A stretch of 55,273 nt of DNA. It comes from an uncultured Brachyspira sp. (GTDB lineage: Bacteria > Spirochaetota > Brachyspiria > Brachyspirales > Brachyspiraceae). Position numbers and translations under genes: made by a program. Every line of letters starts with the position of its first letter. Position 1 is the first letter of the stretch. The notes beneath the pieces are model-generated. The model made no database searches. It was given only the letters and a program-made list of their open reading frames with translations, and was not told where the DNA came from. This document shows, piece by piece, positions 9,515 to 18,965 of the stretch. The stretch is taken from positions 1 to 55,273 of the forward strand of contig NZ_CALXRM010000014.1 in NCBI RefSeq assembly GCF_944390845.1, written 5' to 3'.

Positions 9515-10078
9515 TTATTGTGAAAGTAAAACTATATAAGGTTTAGTTTCTATATCTTTTTCTTCTATGCCGATTTCTTTTAATATTGATTTTAATTTTA
9601 TTATTTGCTCTTCTACTGTATCTTTTGAGTTTAAAAATTCTATTTCTATAAAGTCGCCTAAATTTTTTATTTTTGATACCTCAACTAAAGCATCTTTATA
9701 TATAAAAGCAGAACCTTTTTTTTCTTTACGTACATATTCTTTGTATTTTTGTAATGATGATAAAAAATTTATTATAAATCTTGCTCTTTTTTTTGTTACT
9801 TTAATTTCTCTCTCTTCATTAACTTCTACACCATCTATTAATTCTCTTTCTTTTGAGCAAAATGTATATCCTCCATGTTCTATTCTTAATCTTATACAGT
9901 CGCTTGTTTTTATATTTCCTTCTTTTATGCTTTTTTCTTTGGCATAATAAATATCTTTTTTAAAATACTTCTTTTTGAATTTCGCATTTTGATATAAGAA
10001 ATTTATAACAGATTCAAAATCTCTAACATAAGCTTTAATTTCAATTTCAGAATTTAAATGTTTATTTTCCATATTCAT
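9515..10078 (-). CDS. CYTH domain protein (class IV adenylate cyclase / triphosphatase-like)
   Basis: This 187-residue protein is a stand-alone CYTH domain. The hallmark ExExK motif is present as E11-I-E13-I-K15. Further conserved charged strands follow, including DCIRLRIEHGGYTFCSKERELIDGVEVNEERE and an EIEF segment near residue 150. In the family, acidic and basic residues inside an eight-stranded tunnel bind triphosphate and divalent metal. Members include CyaB-type class IV adenylate cyclases, thiamine triphosphatases and inorganic triphosphatases, and the sequence alone does not decide among them. The cNMP-binding-domain protein at 22669-25161 makes a cAMP link conceivable but unproven. 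Confidence 0.85.
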   Translation of the reverse strand: MNMENKHLNSEIEIKAYVRDFESVINFLYQNAKFKKKYFKKDIYYAKEKSIKEGNIKTSDCIRLRIEHGGYTFCSKERELIDGVEVNEEREIKVTKKRARFIINFLSSLQKYKEYVRKEKKGSAFIYKDALVEVSKIKNLGDFIEIEFLNSKDTVEEQIIKLKSILKEIGIEEKDIETKPYIVLLSQ

Positions 10079-10174
10079 TTTTTTATTTATTTTCTTTTTT
10101 CTATATATTATACTTTTATTATAAAATTAGCAATACTAAAATATTTATATAAAATTTAATTACCATCAATATTT

Positions 10175-11362
10175 TTAATTTACTTTCTTCTTAATTGTTA
10201 TTTTGATACCAAAGAAATATATAATTTTTCTGTCACTGAGTTTATCGATACCAAACAGTTTTGTATTTTTAGAAACTTTATTGGTAAGCATACTATTAAT
10301 TTTTTTATCTAATTCATTTATTCTATTATTTATGTTATTTATTTTATTAAATAATTCTTTATTTAATAAATATTTTTCATAAGTATCATTATTTTTTATT
10401 AATAAATATTCATTATATTTATCATTATCAAGATCTGATTTTGAAACATATATATTGAGTGTAAAATCATGTATATAACTATAAAACATACTTCTATTAC
10501 TTTCTGTTGAAATATTAAAAACATAAAAACAAGGAGTAAAAACATTTGGATATAAATCGTTTAGTAAATCAGTTCTTCTTTCTTTATAATATTTTATAAT
10601 ATTGTTCATATTATCGATCATATATATTGATCTGTCTATTTCTTTTTTATATTTATCAACTATTGAATTTCCTCTTATTCTGTAATAATATATAGCATTA
10701 TTATTATATGATAATTTTGGTTCATATAATAATATTCGAAGGGTTAATTCCGTATCATATCCTGCACCTATTTTACTTTCATTAGAGAATAAATTATGAT
10801 TTATTAAAAATTCTTTTTTATATAGCTTAGACCATAAATTAAAATTTGTAGTTTCTATATTTTTTCTATTAAGTTTTTTTAATGATGCTTCTGACTTATA
10901 TTCCATATAATTTGCAATATTTTTTTTCTGTTCAGCAGATAAAATATTGTCTATATGAAGCCAATATTTGTTTAATTTTCCATTTGTATTTGTATATATA
11001 TTAAGAGTATGTACTATATCAGAATCATATTTTTTTGCTGTATTATATAAACATTCTAAAAAGTTTAAAGAAATATAATCATCAGGATCTATGAAATATA
11101 GGTATTCTCCTTTAGCTAATTTTTCTCCAACGTTTCTAGTATATCCTACGCCCCTATTTTCATCATTTTGTAATAGTATAATTCTATTATCTTTTTTGGT
11201 ATATTCTTCTAATATTTTATAACTGTTATCAGAAGAACAGTCATCAATACATATAATTTCTATTTCTTTTAAAGTTTGATTGATAATGCTATCTAAACAT
11301 TCTTTTAAATAAGGTTCAACATCATATACAGGTACAATTATACTTACTTTTATATTATTCAT
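10175..11362 (-). CDS. Family 2 glycosyltransferase (A)
   Basis: A 395-residue protein whose first 110 residues are a GT-A glycosyltransferase family 2 domain: VSIIVPVYDVEPYLKECLDSIINQTL, IEIICIDDCSSDNSYKIL, then the metal-binding acidic stretch FIDPDDY near residues 90-97. The C-terminal part contains an Asn/Lys-rich coiled-coil-like segment (NKINNINNRINELDKKI) and a terminal FGIDKLSDRK...YFFGIKITIKK tail. It is the last gene of a three-gene minus-strand operon with 11-12 bp gaps, so it probably adds sugars to a surface polysaccharide or glycoprotein. The next gene upstream is a close paralogue. Confidence 0.88.
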   Translation of the reverse strand: MNNIKVSIIVPVYDVEPYLKECLDSIINQTLKEIEIICIDDCSSDNSYKILEEYTKKDNRIILLQNDENRGVGYTRNVGEKLAKGEYLYFIDPDDYISLNFLECLYNTAKKYDSDIVHTLNIYTNTNGKLNKYWLHIDNILSAEQKKNIANYMEYKSEASLKKLNRKNIETTNFNLWSKLYKKEFLINHNLFSNESKIGAGYDTELTLRILLYEPKLSYNNNAIYYYRIRGNSIVDKYKKEIDRSIYMIDNMNNIIKYYKERRTDLLNDLYPNVFTPCFYVFNISTESNRSMFYSYIHDFTLNIYVSKSDLDNDKYNEYLLIKNNDTYEKYLLNKELFNKINNINNRINELDKKINSMLTNKVSKNTKLFGIDKLSDRKIIYFFGIKITIKKKVN

Positions 11363-11374
11363 AATAACTTTATC

Positions 11375-12541
11375 CTAATTATTTTTTAATGTTATCTTTA
11401 TTCCAAAAAAATATATAATTTTTCTATCATTAAATTTATCGATACCAAATATTTTTATATTTTTTGAATTAGAGTTTATTTGAGTAATTTTTTTATTTAA
11501 TTCGTTTAATCTATTATTAATATTATTGATTTTATCAAATATTTCTTTATTTAACAAATATTTTTCGTAAGTATCATTTGATTTTATTAATAAATATTCA
11601 TTATATTCTAAATATTCTCCGCCATTTGGAGTAACTAAATCTTTTTTTATATGTATAGATGAAGCAAAATCATGTAAATATTTATAGCACTTTTTCCTAT
11701 TAATTTCGTTAGAGAGTGAAAATAAGTAATAAGGGCAATGCCAAGTTTTTATATATATATAATCTAAATATTCTATTTTATTTTGTTTGCAATAGAGTAT
11801 CGTATTTTGCATCTGTTCTATAGTAACGTTCCAATACTCTACATTTTTTATAGATGTATCAATAGAAGAATTTGATCTTTTTCTATAGTAATATTTTCCA
11901 AAATTGTTAAATGACATTTTAGGATTATTAATTACAATTTTCATTATAAAATCGGCATCTTCTGATGAGCCTGTTTTGTTTTCTATAAATAGTAATTTTT
12001 TTTTATTTAAAAACTCTTTTTTAAAAATTTTATTCCAAACATGATATGTAATAATATTTTTTGATAAGATATTTATATTTTTTATTTTTGCTTCAGCTTC
12101 ATATTCAATATCTAATTTTGATATTCTATTAAGATTATAATAATGGTATGATATTTTAGAATTAGTATCTAAATATATGTTTATATTATTTGTGATATCT
12201 GAATTAAATTTTTTAGCTGTGTTATATAAAGATTCAAAGTAATCCTTAGATATATAATCATCAGAATCTATAAAACCAATATATTCTCCTTTTGAAGTAT
12301 TAATACCTTTATTTCTAGATGTTCCAGCTCCGCTGTTTTTTTCGTTTTGTAATACTATTATTCTATTATCTTTTTTTGCATATTCTTCTAATATTTTGTA
12401 ACTATTATCAGTAGAACAATCATCTACACAAATGATTTCTATATCTTTTAGACTTTGATTAATTACTGAATCTAAACATTCTTTTAAATATTGTTCTACA
12501 TTGTAAACAGGTATTATTACACTTATTTTTATTTTATTCAT
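11375..12541 (-). CDS. Family 2 glycosyltransferase (B)
   Basis: A 388-residue paralogue of the downstream gene, with the same GT-A core: ISVIIPVYNVEQYLKECLDSVINQSL, IEIICVDDCSTDNSYKIL and the acidic metal site FIDSDDY. The middle region (residues 110-290) differs markedly, which is where acceptor specificity usually lies. It shares the C-terminal coiled-coil-like stretch and the closing FGIDKFNDRKIIYFFGIKIT tail. It is spaced 11-12 bp from both neighbours, so the three genes are very likely co-transcribed. Confidence 0.88.
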   Translation of the reverse strand: MNKIKISVIIPVYNVEQYLKECLDSVINQSLKDIEIICVDDCSTDNSYKILEEYAKKDNRIIVLQNEKNSGAGTSRNKGINTSKGEYIGFIDSDDYISKDYFESLYNTAKKFNSDITNNINIYLDTNSKISYHYYNLNRISKLDIEYEAEAKIKNINILSKNIITYHVWNKIFKKEFLNKKKLLFIENKTGSSEDADFIMKIVINNPKMSFNNFGKYYYRKRSNSSIDTSIKNVEYWNVTIEQMQNTILYCKQNKIEYLDYIYIKTWHCPYYLFSLSNEINRKKCYKYLHDFASSIHIKKDLVTPNGGEYLEYNEYLLIKSNDTYEKYLLNKEIFDKINNINNRLNELNKKITQINSNSKNIKIFGIDKFNDRKIIYFFGIKITLKNN

Positions 12542-12552
12542 TTAATTATCCA

Positions 12553-13686
12553 TTAATTTTCTGACATATATTTTAAATTTTCTAATGATTCTTTATATAA
12601 AATATCAGAATATTCAAATATCATTTTAGATTTTTGTAAATATTCATCATTATCCATATTGATAGCATATTTAATACTTTCTACTAATTCATCATTATTA
12701 TTATATATTAAGGCATTTTCTTTGTTAAATCCATATCTATATGAAAAAAAACTATGTATTATAGGTATTTTTCCAAAACCATATATTAGCTGAAATGTAC
12801 CAGAAACATCTTCTAAAAATCTTTTATGGTCTTCAATATTAGGATCTAGCATAGGTAAAATAAAATCAGATAATTGTACTTCTTTGTATAAAGATTCATA
12901 ATCTAAATAACCAGTAAATGCTATATATTTTTCATATCCAGTAATATCAATATTCAATTTGTTTATTCTTCCAACTAAAATTAAGTTAAAATTATTTATT
13001 CCTATATCTATTATTTTTTTTACAGAGTCAATTAATAATTGTATATTTTTTAGACTGTTTTCTTCTCTGGCAAATATTGCAAATTTTGTAATTTTATTTT
13101 TATTGTTTAGTTTTTTTTCAAAATAATAATGAGGGTTAATATATTTAGAACAAAAACTATTTGGTAAAAGCGTAACAGTTCTATTTTTATCTATATTTCT
13201 TTCAAAATCATAAAAAGCATTATGTTCTACACATATATATTTATTCATATTATCTAATACTTTTTCTTTATAAACAAATATAGATTGTCTTTTATTATCT
13301 AATGTAAATACATAACTATTAAAAAAAACAATATTATATTTTTTGATTACAGGGAAAAGTAATATATTATTAATTATGTCGAACTTATTGAATACAAATA
13401 TCTTATTTAATTTTTTATAATTGAAATTTGATAGAGCTTTATCTTTATATAGTGTAGAATCTATTAAAATATCTATATTATAGTTTAAATCTTCAAAGTA
13501 TTTTATAAAACCTGGTAAAGTTTCTCCATGATATGGATTAAATTCAATTATTAATACTGAGTTATCTGGTATTTTATGTTTAATAAATTCTTTGTATATA
13601 TTCTTTTTTATTGTGATCTTTATTCCTAAAATATTAATAGTTATATATTTCCTATCAGATTTATAGGAGAAAATTTTTTTTATCAT
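12553..13686 (-). CDS. GT-B (group 1-like) glycosyltransferase
   Basis: A 377-residue protein whose C-terminal half reads like a GT-B glycosyltransferase donor-binding domain: KITKFAIFAREENSLKNIQLLIDSVKK, NFNLILVGRINKL, YIAFTGYLDYESLYKEVQLSDFILPML and an EDVSGTFQLIYGFGKIPII segment in the place of the usual 'E..G....EAMA.G.P'. The N-terminal half (residues 40-170) is less typical. The N-terminus begins with SDRKYITINILGIKITIKKN, a variant of the tail that ends the two downstream family 2 enzymes. As first gene of the operon it is preceded by a 119-bp gap after mreD. Confidence 0.75.
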   Translation of the reverse strand: MIKKIFSYKSDRKYITINILGIKITIKKNIYKEFIKHKIPDNSVLIIEFNPYHGETLPGFIKYFEDLNYNIDILIDSTLYKDKALSNFNYKKLNKIFVFNKFDIINNILLFPVIKKYNIVFFNSYVFTLDNKRQSIFVYKEKVLDNMNKYICVEHNAFYDFERNIDKNRTVTLLPNSFCSKYINPHYYFEKKLNNKNKITKFAIFAREENSLKNIQLLIDSVKKIIDIGINNFNLILVGRINKLNIDITGYEKYIAFTGYLDYESLYKEVQLSDFILPMLDPNIEDHKRFLEDVSGTFQLIYGFGKIPIIHSFFSYRYGFNKENALIYNNNDELVESIKYAINMDNDEYLQKSKMIFEYSDILYKESLENLKYMSEN

Positions 13687-13805
13687 ATAATTTCCCTATT
13701 TTTATATACATTAATTAGATAAAATCATATATTTTTTAGTATACAGCAGAATTACATAAAGTCAATGTTTTATTATAAAAAGCATTTTGTTTTTTATGTT
13801 TTTTG

Positions 13806-14348
13806 TTATTCTGTATATTCTTTTGAAGTGCTGTCATCAACATGTATTTTGTTTTTATCATAAATAAGAGGAGCAACTTTTTCAAACAATATGAATAAAG
13901 GAGATGATAATATAACAGTAAGAGGAAGTCCTACTAATAATTCTGCTCTTATTAAGACAGCTACATTTGAGAGATCAGAATATATAGAAGTTACTAAGAA
14001 TAATGCTATAATTTTTATTAAATATCCTACCAAAGTTACGAATATTCCTGCGGCAATTTGCTTGATAAATATTCTTGTGTTGAAGAATCCAACAAAGAAA
14101 CCAATATTTAAAAATATCATAGCATAAGAACCGAAAGTACCGCTTGAAACTATATCTTGTAAAAGTCCTATAATAAATCCGTATATTATACCATCGAATG
14201 AACCATATCTAAATGATATAAAAACTAAGAAAATCAATAATAAATCTGGTTTCGCTCCAAGAGCTACTCTTATTAAATCATAAGCAGGAGATGATTGTAT
14301 TAAAAGCAAAATAAGAGTTGTAATGATAACGGTTATTATTCTTTTCAT
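13806..14348 (-). CDS. mreD: Rod-shape-determining membrane protein MreD
   Basis: MreD is the small integral membrane partner of MreC in the elongasome that positions lateral wall synthesis. The 180-residue protein has five to six hydrophobic helices and the typical segment ALGAKPDLLLIFLVFISFRYGSFDGIIYGFIIGLLQDIVSSG. Its start overlaps the mreC stop by 4 bp, showing translational coupling. It is the last gene of the che-bactofilin-mre run. Confidence 0.93.
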   Translation of the reverse strand: MKRIITVIITTLILLLIQSSPAYDLIRVALGAKPDLLLIFLVFISFRYGSFDGIIYGFIIGLLQDIVSSGTFGSYAMIFLNIGFFVGFFNTRIFIKQIAAGIFVTLVGYLIKIIALFLVTSIYSDLSNVAVLIRAELLVGLPLTVILSSPLFILFEKVAPLIYDKNKIHVDDSTSKEYTE

Positions 14349-15235
14349 TTTGTATTATCTCCATTTGCTTCAGTATCTTCTTCATTAGCAAGCATAATGA
14401 TTTCTTGATCAGGTATCTTTTTTATTACATAAACATTTTCTAGAGTAGAGAAGTTTACCGCAGGCTCTACATATAAATCGTGGAAAAGACCATAATTTTT
14501 CTTTTCAACTTTGAATATAGTTCCAACTAATATACCTTTAGGGAACACTCCTCCCATACCGCTTGTAACAACTCTTTCACCTTCTTCAACGTCCATTTGT
14601 AAATCTATATACTGCAAATGCGTTTGTGTAGATTTAGGACTTTGACCAACCATTATCCCCGTAGTTCTTGAGCTTTCAAGCATTACAGAAATTTGCGATC
14701 TTTGGTCAACTAAAGATAATATTCTGCTGTTATATCTTCTTACCTCAACAACTTTTCCAACCAAACCTTTATATCCATTTTGATAAGATATAACAGGCAT
14801 TCCTACAACTATACCATGAGCACTTCCTTTATTTATAACTATTGTAGTATAAAAGTTTTGAGGGTCTTTTGATACTATTTCAGCATATTCTAAAGGGTAT
14901 TCATCTGTAGGAGCTTCATTTAATAATGCTCTTAATCTTTCATTTTCAGCACTTAATTGCTCATATTCTAAAGCAGCGCCGCTTAATTCTGCTATTCTAT
15001 CTTTTAATAATTGTACCTGACTTTGAAGTGTAAATATATCAGTAATACTTGTATATATGTATACAAATGCCCTTGAAATACTTTTTGTGGCACTTTGAAT
15101 AGGGTATACACCTAAAGCATAAATAGATTGTAAATTAAATACAAAATTACTTCTATTTAAGACCATAAGTACACCTGCTATAAGATTTAGCAGAATATAT
15201 AAAGTAAGAAGTTTATGTTTTATAAAAAGTTTCAC
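14345..15235 (-). CDS. mreC: Rod-shape-determining protein MreC
   Basis: A 296-residue protein with one N-terminal membrane helix (about residues 8-25), a coiled coil (LQSQVQLLKDRIAELSGAALEYEQLSAENERLRALLNE, about 70-107) and two beta domains with conserved segments NKGSAHGIVVGMPVISYQNGYKGLVGKVVEV and VTSGMGGVFPKGILVGTI. This is the canonical MreC arrangement, and the protein acts as a periplasmic scaffold. A 47-bp gap to mreB upstream is the second widest gap in the run. Confidence 0.95.
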   Translation of the reverse strand: MKLFIKHKLLTLYILLNLIAGVLMVLNRSNFVFNLQSIYALGVYPIQSATKSISRAFVYIYTSITDIFTLQSQVQLLKDRIAELSGAALEYEQLSAENERLRALLNEAPTDEYPLEYAEIVSKDPQNFYTTIVINKGSAHGIVVGMPVISYQNGYKGLVGKVVEVRRYNSRILSLVDQRSQISVMLESSRTTGIMVGQSPKSTQTHLQYIDLQMDVEEGERVVTSGMGGVFPKGILVGTIFKVEKKNYGLFHDLYVEPAVNFSTLENVYVIKKIPDQEIIMLANEEDTEANGDNTK

Positions 15236-15282
15236 GTCTATGAGTATCGGCTATATTAATAAAATTTTTATTATTTTTCCGA

Positions 15283-16308
15283 TTAAGAGTATCTTCTGTA
15301 ATTTTTCAAATTTCTAGTTTCCTCTATAAACTTTCCGCAGCCTATAGCTACACAAGTAAGAGGACTTTCAGCAAGAATTACAGGAACACCTGTTTCCATA
15401 GATATCAAATCAGTGAAACCAGGAAGCATTGAAGTACCGCCGCTCATAACTATTCCTCTTTCTACTATATCAGCAGAAATTTCCGGAGGTGTCTGATTAA
15501 GTACAGATTTTACAGCTTCTAATATTTCTATTAATATATCAGCTATAGCATCTTTTATTTCAGCACTATTAATAGTTAAAGTTTTTGGAAGTCCTGATAC
15601 AGAGTCTCTTCCTCTTATATCCATAGTTTTAGATATATCACCTTTATAAGCATGACCTATATTGATCTTTATTTCTTCAGCAGTTTTTTCACCGATATAT
15701 AAGTTGTGAGTTCTTTGCATATATTTAATAATAGCATCATCAAGCTCATCTCCGCCTACACGTATAGAAGCACTTCTTACCATACTTCCAAGTGAAAGTA
15801 CGGCTACCTCTGTAGTACCTCCTCCTATTTCTATTATCATATTTCCATGAGGTTCATTTATAGGCATATCGGCACCTATTGCGGCAGCTCTTGCCTGTTC
15901 TATTAAAAATATTGTTCTAGCTCCTGCCTGTTCGCAGCTTTCTCTTACAGCTCTTCTTTCTACTTCTGTAATACCTGTAGGAATACCTATAGCTATTCTA
16001 GGCTTTACTAAAGTTCTTTTATTATGTACTTTATTAATAAAGTATCTTATCATCTTTTCAACAGTTTCAAAGTCAGCAATAACCCCGTCTCTCATTGGTC
16101 TTATAGCTGCTATAGAGTTAGGAACTTTACCTAACATTCTTTTTGCTTCATTACCAACTGCAATAACGTTTCCTGTACTTTTTTCTATAGCTACTACTGA
16201 TGGTTCAGCTAAAACAATTCCTTCTCCTTTTACATATACCAAAGTGTTAGCAGTTCCTAAATCAATTCCCATATCACTTGAGAACATATTGTATAACCAG
16301 TTAAACAT
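15283..16308 (-). CDS. mreB: Actin-like rod-shape protein MreB
   Basis: MreB polymerises on the inner membrane and directs the elongation machinery. The 341-residue protein has the actin-fold phosphate motifs [17 protein letters not shown] near the N-terminus and [16 protein letters not shown] near residue 160, plus [13 protein letters not shown] and the closing [10 protein letters not shown]. Length is normal. The start lies 3 bp after the stop of the preceding TPR gene. Confidence 0.97.
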   Translation of the reverse strand: MFNWLYNMFSSDMGIDLGTANTLVYVKGEGIVLAEPSVVAIEKSTGNVIAVGNEAKRMLGKVPNSIAAIRPMRDGVIADFETVEKMIRYFINKVHNKRTLVKPRIAIGIPTGITEVERRAVRESCEQAGARTIFLIEQARAAAIGADMPINEPHGNMIIEIGGGTTEVAVLSLGSMVRSASIRVGGDELDDAIIKYMQRTHNLYIGEKTAEEIKINIGHAYKGDISKTMDIRGRDSVSGLPKTLTINSAEIKDAIADILIEILEAVKSVLNQTPPEISADIVERGIVMSGGTSMLPGFTDLISMETGVPVILAESPLTCVAIGCGKFIEETRNLKNYRRYS

Positions 16309-16311
16309 TTA

Positions 16312-17253
16312 TTATAATCTCCTTAATATATCCCTAGCGGGCTTATACGAATTATCTATTTTTAGAGCTTCTCTAAACATTTTTATAGCTTCATTTCTTC
16401 TTTTGTTTTCTAAATATAATGTTCCTATACTATAATATAAATCCGGATTTTTGTCATCTATCTCTAATGTCTTTTTGTAAAAAAATTCGCTTTCCTTATA
16501 TAATCCTTGTCTATAATATAAATCGCCTAATTTGAAGTATGTTTTTGCCTCTAATATAGAATTGCCTTTAAATTTTCCATCCATTGATGATAATATTTGT
16601 ATTGCCTTAGTATAATCTTTATCTCCCTCATAAGCATTGGCAAGTTCATAATATAATTCCATATTTATAAATTCTTCACTATTTTCCCTTATTTCTCTGT
16701 CAATTGCGTTTTCTAAATATTTTATAGCATCTTTGTATAAACCAATTTCATAACATACTTTTGATAATTCTATAGTTGTGGATATTCTATTATCTCCATC
16801 ATTAATGGCATCTATATATGAATTATATGAATCGATATAATAAGCTTTTCCAAGTCTTTGATAGCTATAGCCCAATCTCTGATATATAACACGCTTATTT
16901 TTTACAAATTTTCCTGTTAATAATAATTGATTTGCATAACGTATAATATTTTCGCTTGCAAGTCTCATAATATCATTTTTATCTGATCTTATAAGTATAT
17001 CATAATATAAATCTATTCCTGTAACTAATATATTTTTATTTAGAGGTCTTTTAGCATAAAGATCACTGAATATAAAAGAGGCATTGTCATAATCTTCTAA
17101 TGCCATATAATCATATATAGATTTTAATCTTTTTTTTTCTATATAGTTATATGTGAATAAATATGCTACTGCAACAATGCTAAGGACAGCAATAAGAGTT
17201 ATAATAATGATATGTATACTAATTCTTTTTTCAACATTATATAGATATGGCAT
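16312..17253 (-). CDS. Membrane-anchored tetratricopeptide-repeat protein
   Basis: A 313-residue protein with one N-terminal membrane helix (about residues 13-33: ISIHIIIITLIAVLSIVAVAYLF shape) and then helical repeats. TPR signatures include YKDAIKYLENAI, YELANAYEGDKDYTKAIQILSSMDG, TYFKLGDLYYRQGLYKESEFFYKKTLEIDDKNPDLYYSIGTLYLENKRRNEAIKMFREALKID. At least five to six repeats are visible. It lies between the bactofilin and mreB with 3-10 bp gaps, so it may be a cytoplasmic-face scaffold for the shape complex. That role is inferred from context only. Confidence 0.85.
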   Translation of the reverse strand: MPYLYNVEKRISIHIIIITLIAVLSIVAVAYLFTYNYIEKKRLKSIYDYMALEDYDNASFIFSDLYAKRPLNKNILVTGIDLYYDILIRSDKNDIMRLASENIIRYANQLLLTGKFVKNKRVIYQRLGYSYQRLGKAYYIDSYNSYIDAINDGDNRISTTIELSKVCYEIGLYKDAIKYLENAIDREIRENSEEFINMELYYELANAYEGDKDYTKAIQILSSMDGKFKGNSILEAKTYFKLGDLYYRQGLYKESEFFYKKTLEIDDKNPDLYYSIGTLYLENKRRNEAIKMFREALKIDNSYKPARDILRRL

Positions 17254-17263
17254 AATCTATTAA

Positions 17264-17677
17264 TTATTTATTTCCGTTATTATCCGTATTGTTATTATAT
17301 AAAGATAGTATGGTTTCTCTTGGATTAGTAAGAGGGTCTGGAGCCACTATACATAAACCTTCAAGTATAACACCATTTTGTATAATCAATTCAGGTGTTC
17401 TGATTTCTCCAAGCACTCTGCTTGTAGGCATAAGCATAACTCTATTTTTAGCTTCTATGTTGCCTATAATTATTCCCTCTATAACGGCTGATACAGTTTT
17501 TATATTTGATTTTACTTTTCCTGTCTGACCCACAAAAACATTATCAACTTCTAATATCTCACCTTCATAACAACCATTTACTCTTAAAGTACCGTTTAAT
17601 GTAAATTCGCCTTTAAAATATGAGCCTTCACCTATAATGGAATTAGATTCTGTACTCTCATTTCTTTTCATAAACAT
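17264..17677 (-). CDS. Bactofilin (polymer-forming cytoskeletal protein)
   Basis: A 137-residue protein with a DUF583/bactofilin core: SIIGEGSYFKGEFTLNGTLRVNGCYEGEI, then short beta turns spaced for a right-handed beta helix (VFVGQTGKVKSNIKTVSAVIEGIIIGNIEAKNRVMLMPTSRVLGEI). Bactofilins form nucleotide-independent filaments that shape cells and position wall enzymes. A hydrophilic Asn-rich tail ends the chain. The gene's place directly upstream of TPR-mreB strongly suggests a morphogenetic role here. Confidence 0.93.
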   Translation of the reverse strand: MFMKRNESTESNSIIGEGSYFKGEFTLNGTLRVNGCYEGEILEVDNVFVGQTGKVKSNIKTVSAVIEGIIIGNIEAKNRVMLMPTSRVLGEIRTPELIIQNGVILEGLCIVAPDPLTNPRETILSLYNNNTDNNGNK

Positions 17678-17688
17678 CGAAAAAACTC

Positions 17689-18504
17689 CTAGTTTTTAGT
17701 GTATACTATGGAATTATCTATATTATTGAATTTGAATTTTGTATCAAGTCCAAACAAAGACTCACTATGTCCTATAAATAAATATCCATGTTCATTTAAT
17801 ATATCATAAAATCTATTAACAGTAAGTTTTACAGATTCGTTATCAAAGTAAATAAGTACATTCCTGCAAAAAATTACATCCATATTAGTTTGGCTTCCTC
17901 TATGTCTTAGATTATGATAGTCGAATGTGATTAATTTTTTTATATCATTTTTTATAGAGTATTCACCTGATGATAATTTATCAAAATATTTTTTTAAATA
18001 TTCTGCTGGAACATTTTCCACTTTGTGAGCTTCATATCTTCCTTCTTTAGCAGCCACCAAAGAATTAAGGGATAAATCACTTGCAAATATTTTTATATCT
18101 TGTGCTTTTATCCCAGCTGTCTCTAAACAAGTTATAGCTATAGAGTAGGGTTCCTCACCTGTAGAACAGCCGGCACTCCAAATTCTTATTTGTTCGCCAA
18201 CTTTTTTAGTTTTCATTATTCTTGGCAAAACATAATTTCTAAGTAATTTGAAGTTAGGTTCATTTCTAAAAAATTTTGTAAGGTTTGTAGTAATGTTATC
18301 TAAAAATGCTTTTAATTCCTCTTTATTTGTAGAAACGAGTTTATAATAATCTTCTACTTTATCAAGTTTTCTCTCTTTCATAGAAGATGCAATTCGAGAT
18401 TCTAAAATAATTTTATTGATAACATTAAAACAAATTCCGCTTTCTCTATATACAAAATCTTTAAACAGATCAAATTGTTTGTCAGTTAATTTTAGCTCAT
18501 TCAA
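17689..18504 (-). CDS. cheR: Chemotaxis methyltransferase CheR
   Basis: CheR uses S-adenosylmethionine to methylate glutamates of chemoreceptors. The 271-residue protein has the N-terminal helical domain (residues 1-75) and the SAM-binding domain with RIWSAGCSTGEEPYSIAI near residue 108 and DVIFCRNVLIYFD near 208. Length matches the family. It has no C-terminal receptor-tethering pentapeptide domain or TPR. It sits 11 bp upstream of the bactofilin gene and 32 bp downstream of the CheY-like gene. Confidence 0.95.
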   Translation of the reverse strand: MNELKLTDKQFDLFKDFVYRESGICFNVINKIILESRIASSMKERKLDKVEDYYKLVSTNKEELKAFLDNITTNLTKFFRNEPNFKLLRNYVLPRIMKTKKVGEQIRIWSAGCSTGEEPYSIAITCLETAGIKAQDIKIFASDLSLNSLVAAKEGRYEAHKVENVPAEYLKKYFDKLSSGEYSIKNDIKKLITFDYHNLRHRGSQTNMDVIFCRNVLIYFDNESVKLTVNRFYDILNEHGYLFIGHSESLFGLDTKFKFNNIDNSIVYTKN

Positions 18505-18536
18505 AATTAATTATTCCAGAATTAATAAAAATAAAC

Positions 18537-18959
18537 TTATTGTTTATTTTTTGCAAGAACCATCTTAATACGTTCAAGAACTTTTTTTCTATCTAAAGGT
18601 TTAGTGATATAGTTTTTTGCACCAGCTAATAAAGCTTTTTTAACCATATCTTCTTTACCTAAAGCACTAACCATAACTACTTTTGCATTTTTATCATACT
18701 CTATTATTTTAGTTAAGGCTGTAATACCATCCATTTTTGGCATTGTAATATCCATAGTTACTAAGTCTGGCTTGTATTCTTTATACATAAGTACGCCTTC
18801 CTCACCATTTTCTGCTGTACCAACTACATTATATTGTTCTGATACAAAAATTTGTTGCAATTGTTTAACAACAAAAGCAGAGTCATCTACAATTAGAACT
18901 TTGTATGGTTTTCCAAATTCGTTTATACCATCAGCTTCTTTTGTATTAATGTCAGCCAT
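18537..18959 (-). CDS. cheY: CheY-type response regulator
   Basis: A 140-residue single-domain receiver. The acidic pair D25-D26, phospho-acceptor D70 in LVTMDITMPKMDG, S98 in VVMVSAL and K120 in NYITKPLD complete the active site. There is no output domain, so signalling is by protein contact, as in CheY acting on the flagellar switch. About 17 extra N-terminal residues precede the receiver fold. The gene for a CheX-type phosphatase is 6 bp upstream, which fits a phosphorylation/dephosphorylation pair. Confidence 0.92.
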   Translation of the reverse strand: MADINTKEADGINEFGKPYKVLIVDDSAFVVKQLQQIFVSEQYNVVGTAENGEEGVLMYKEYKPDLVTMDITMPKMDGITALTKIIEYDKNAKVVMVSALGKEDMVKKALLAGAKNYITKPLDRKKVLERIKMVLAKNKQ

Positions 18960-18965
18960 ATTTAT

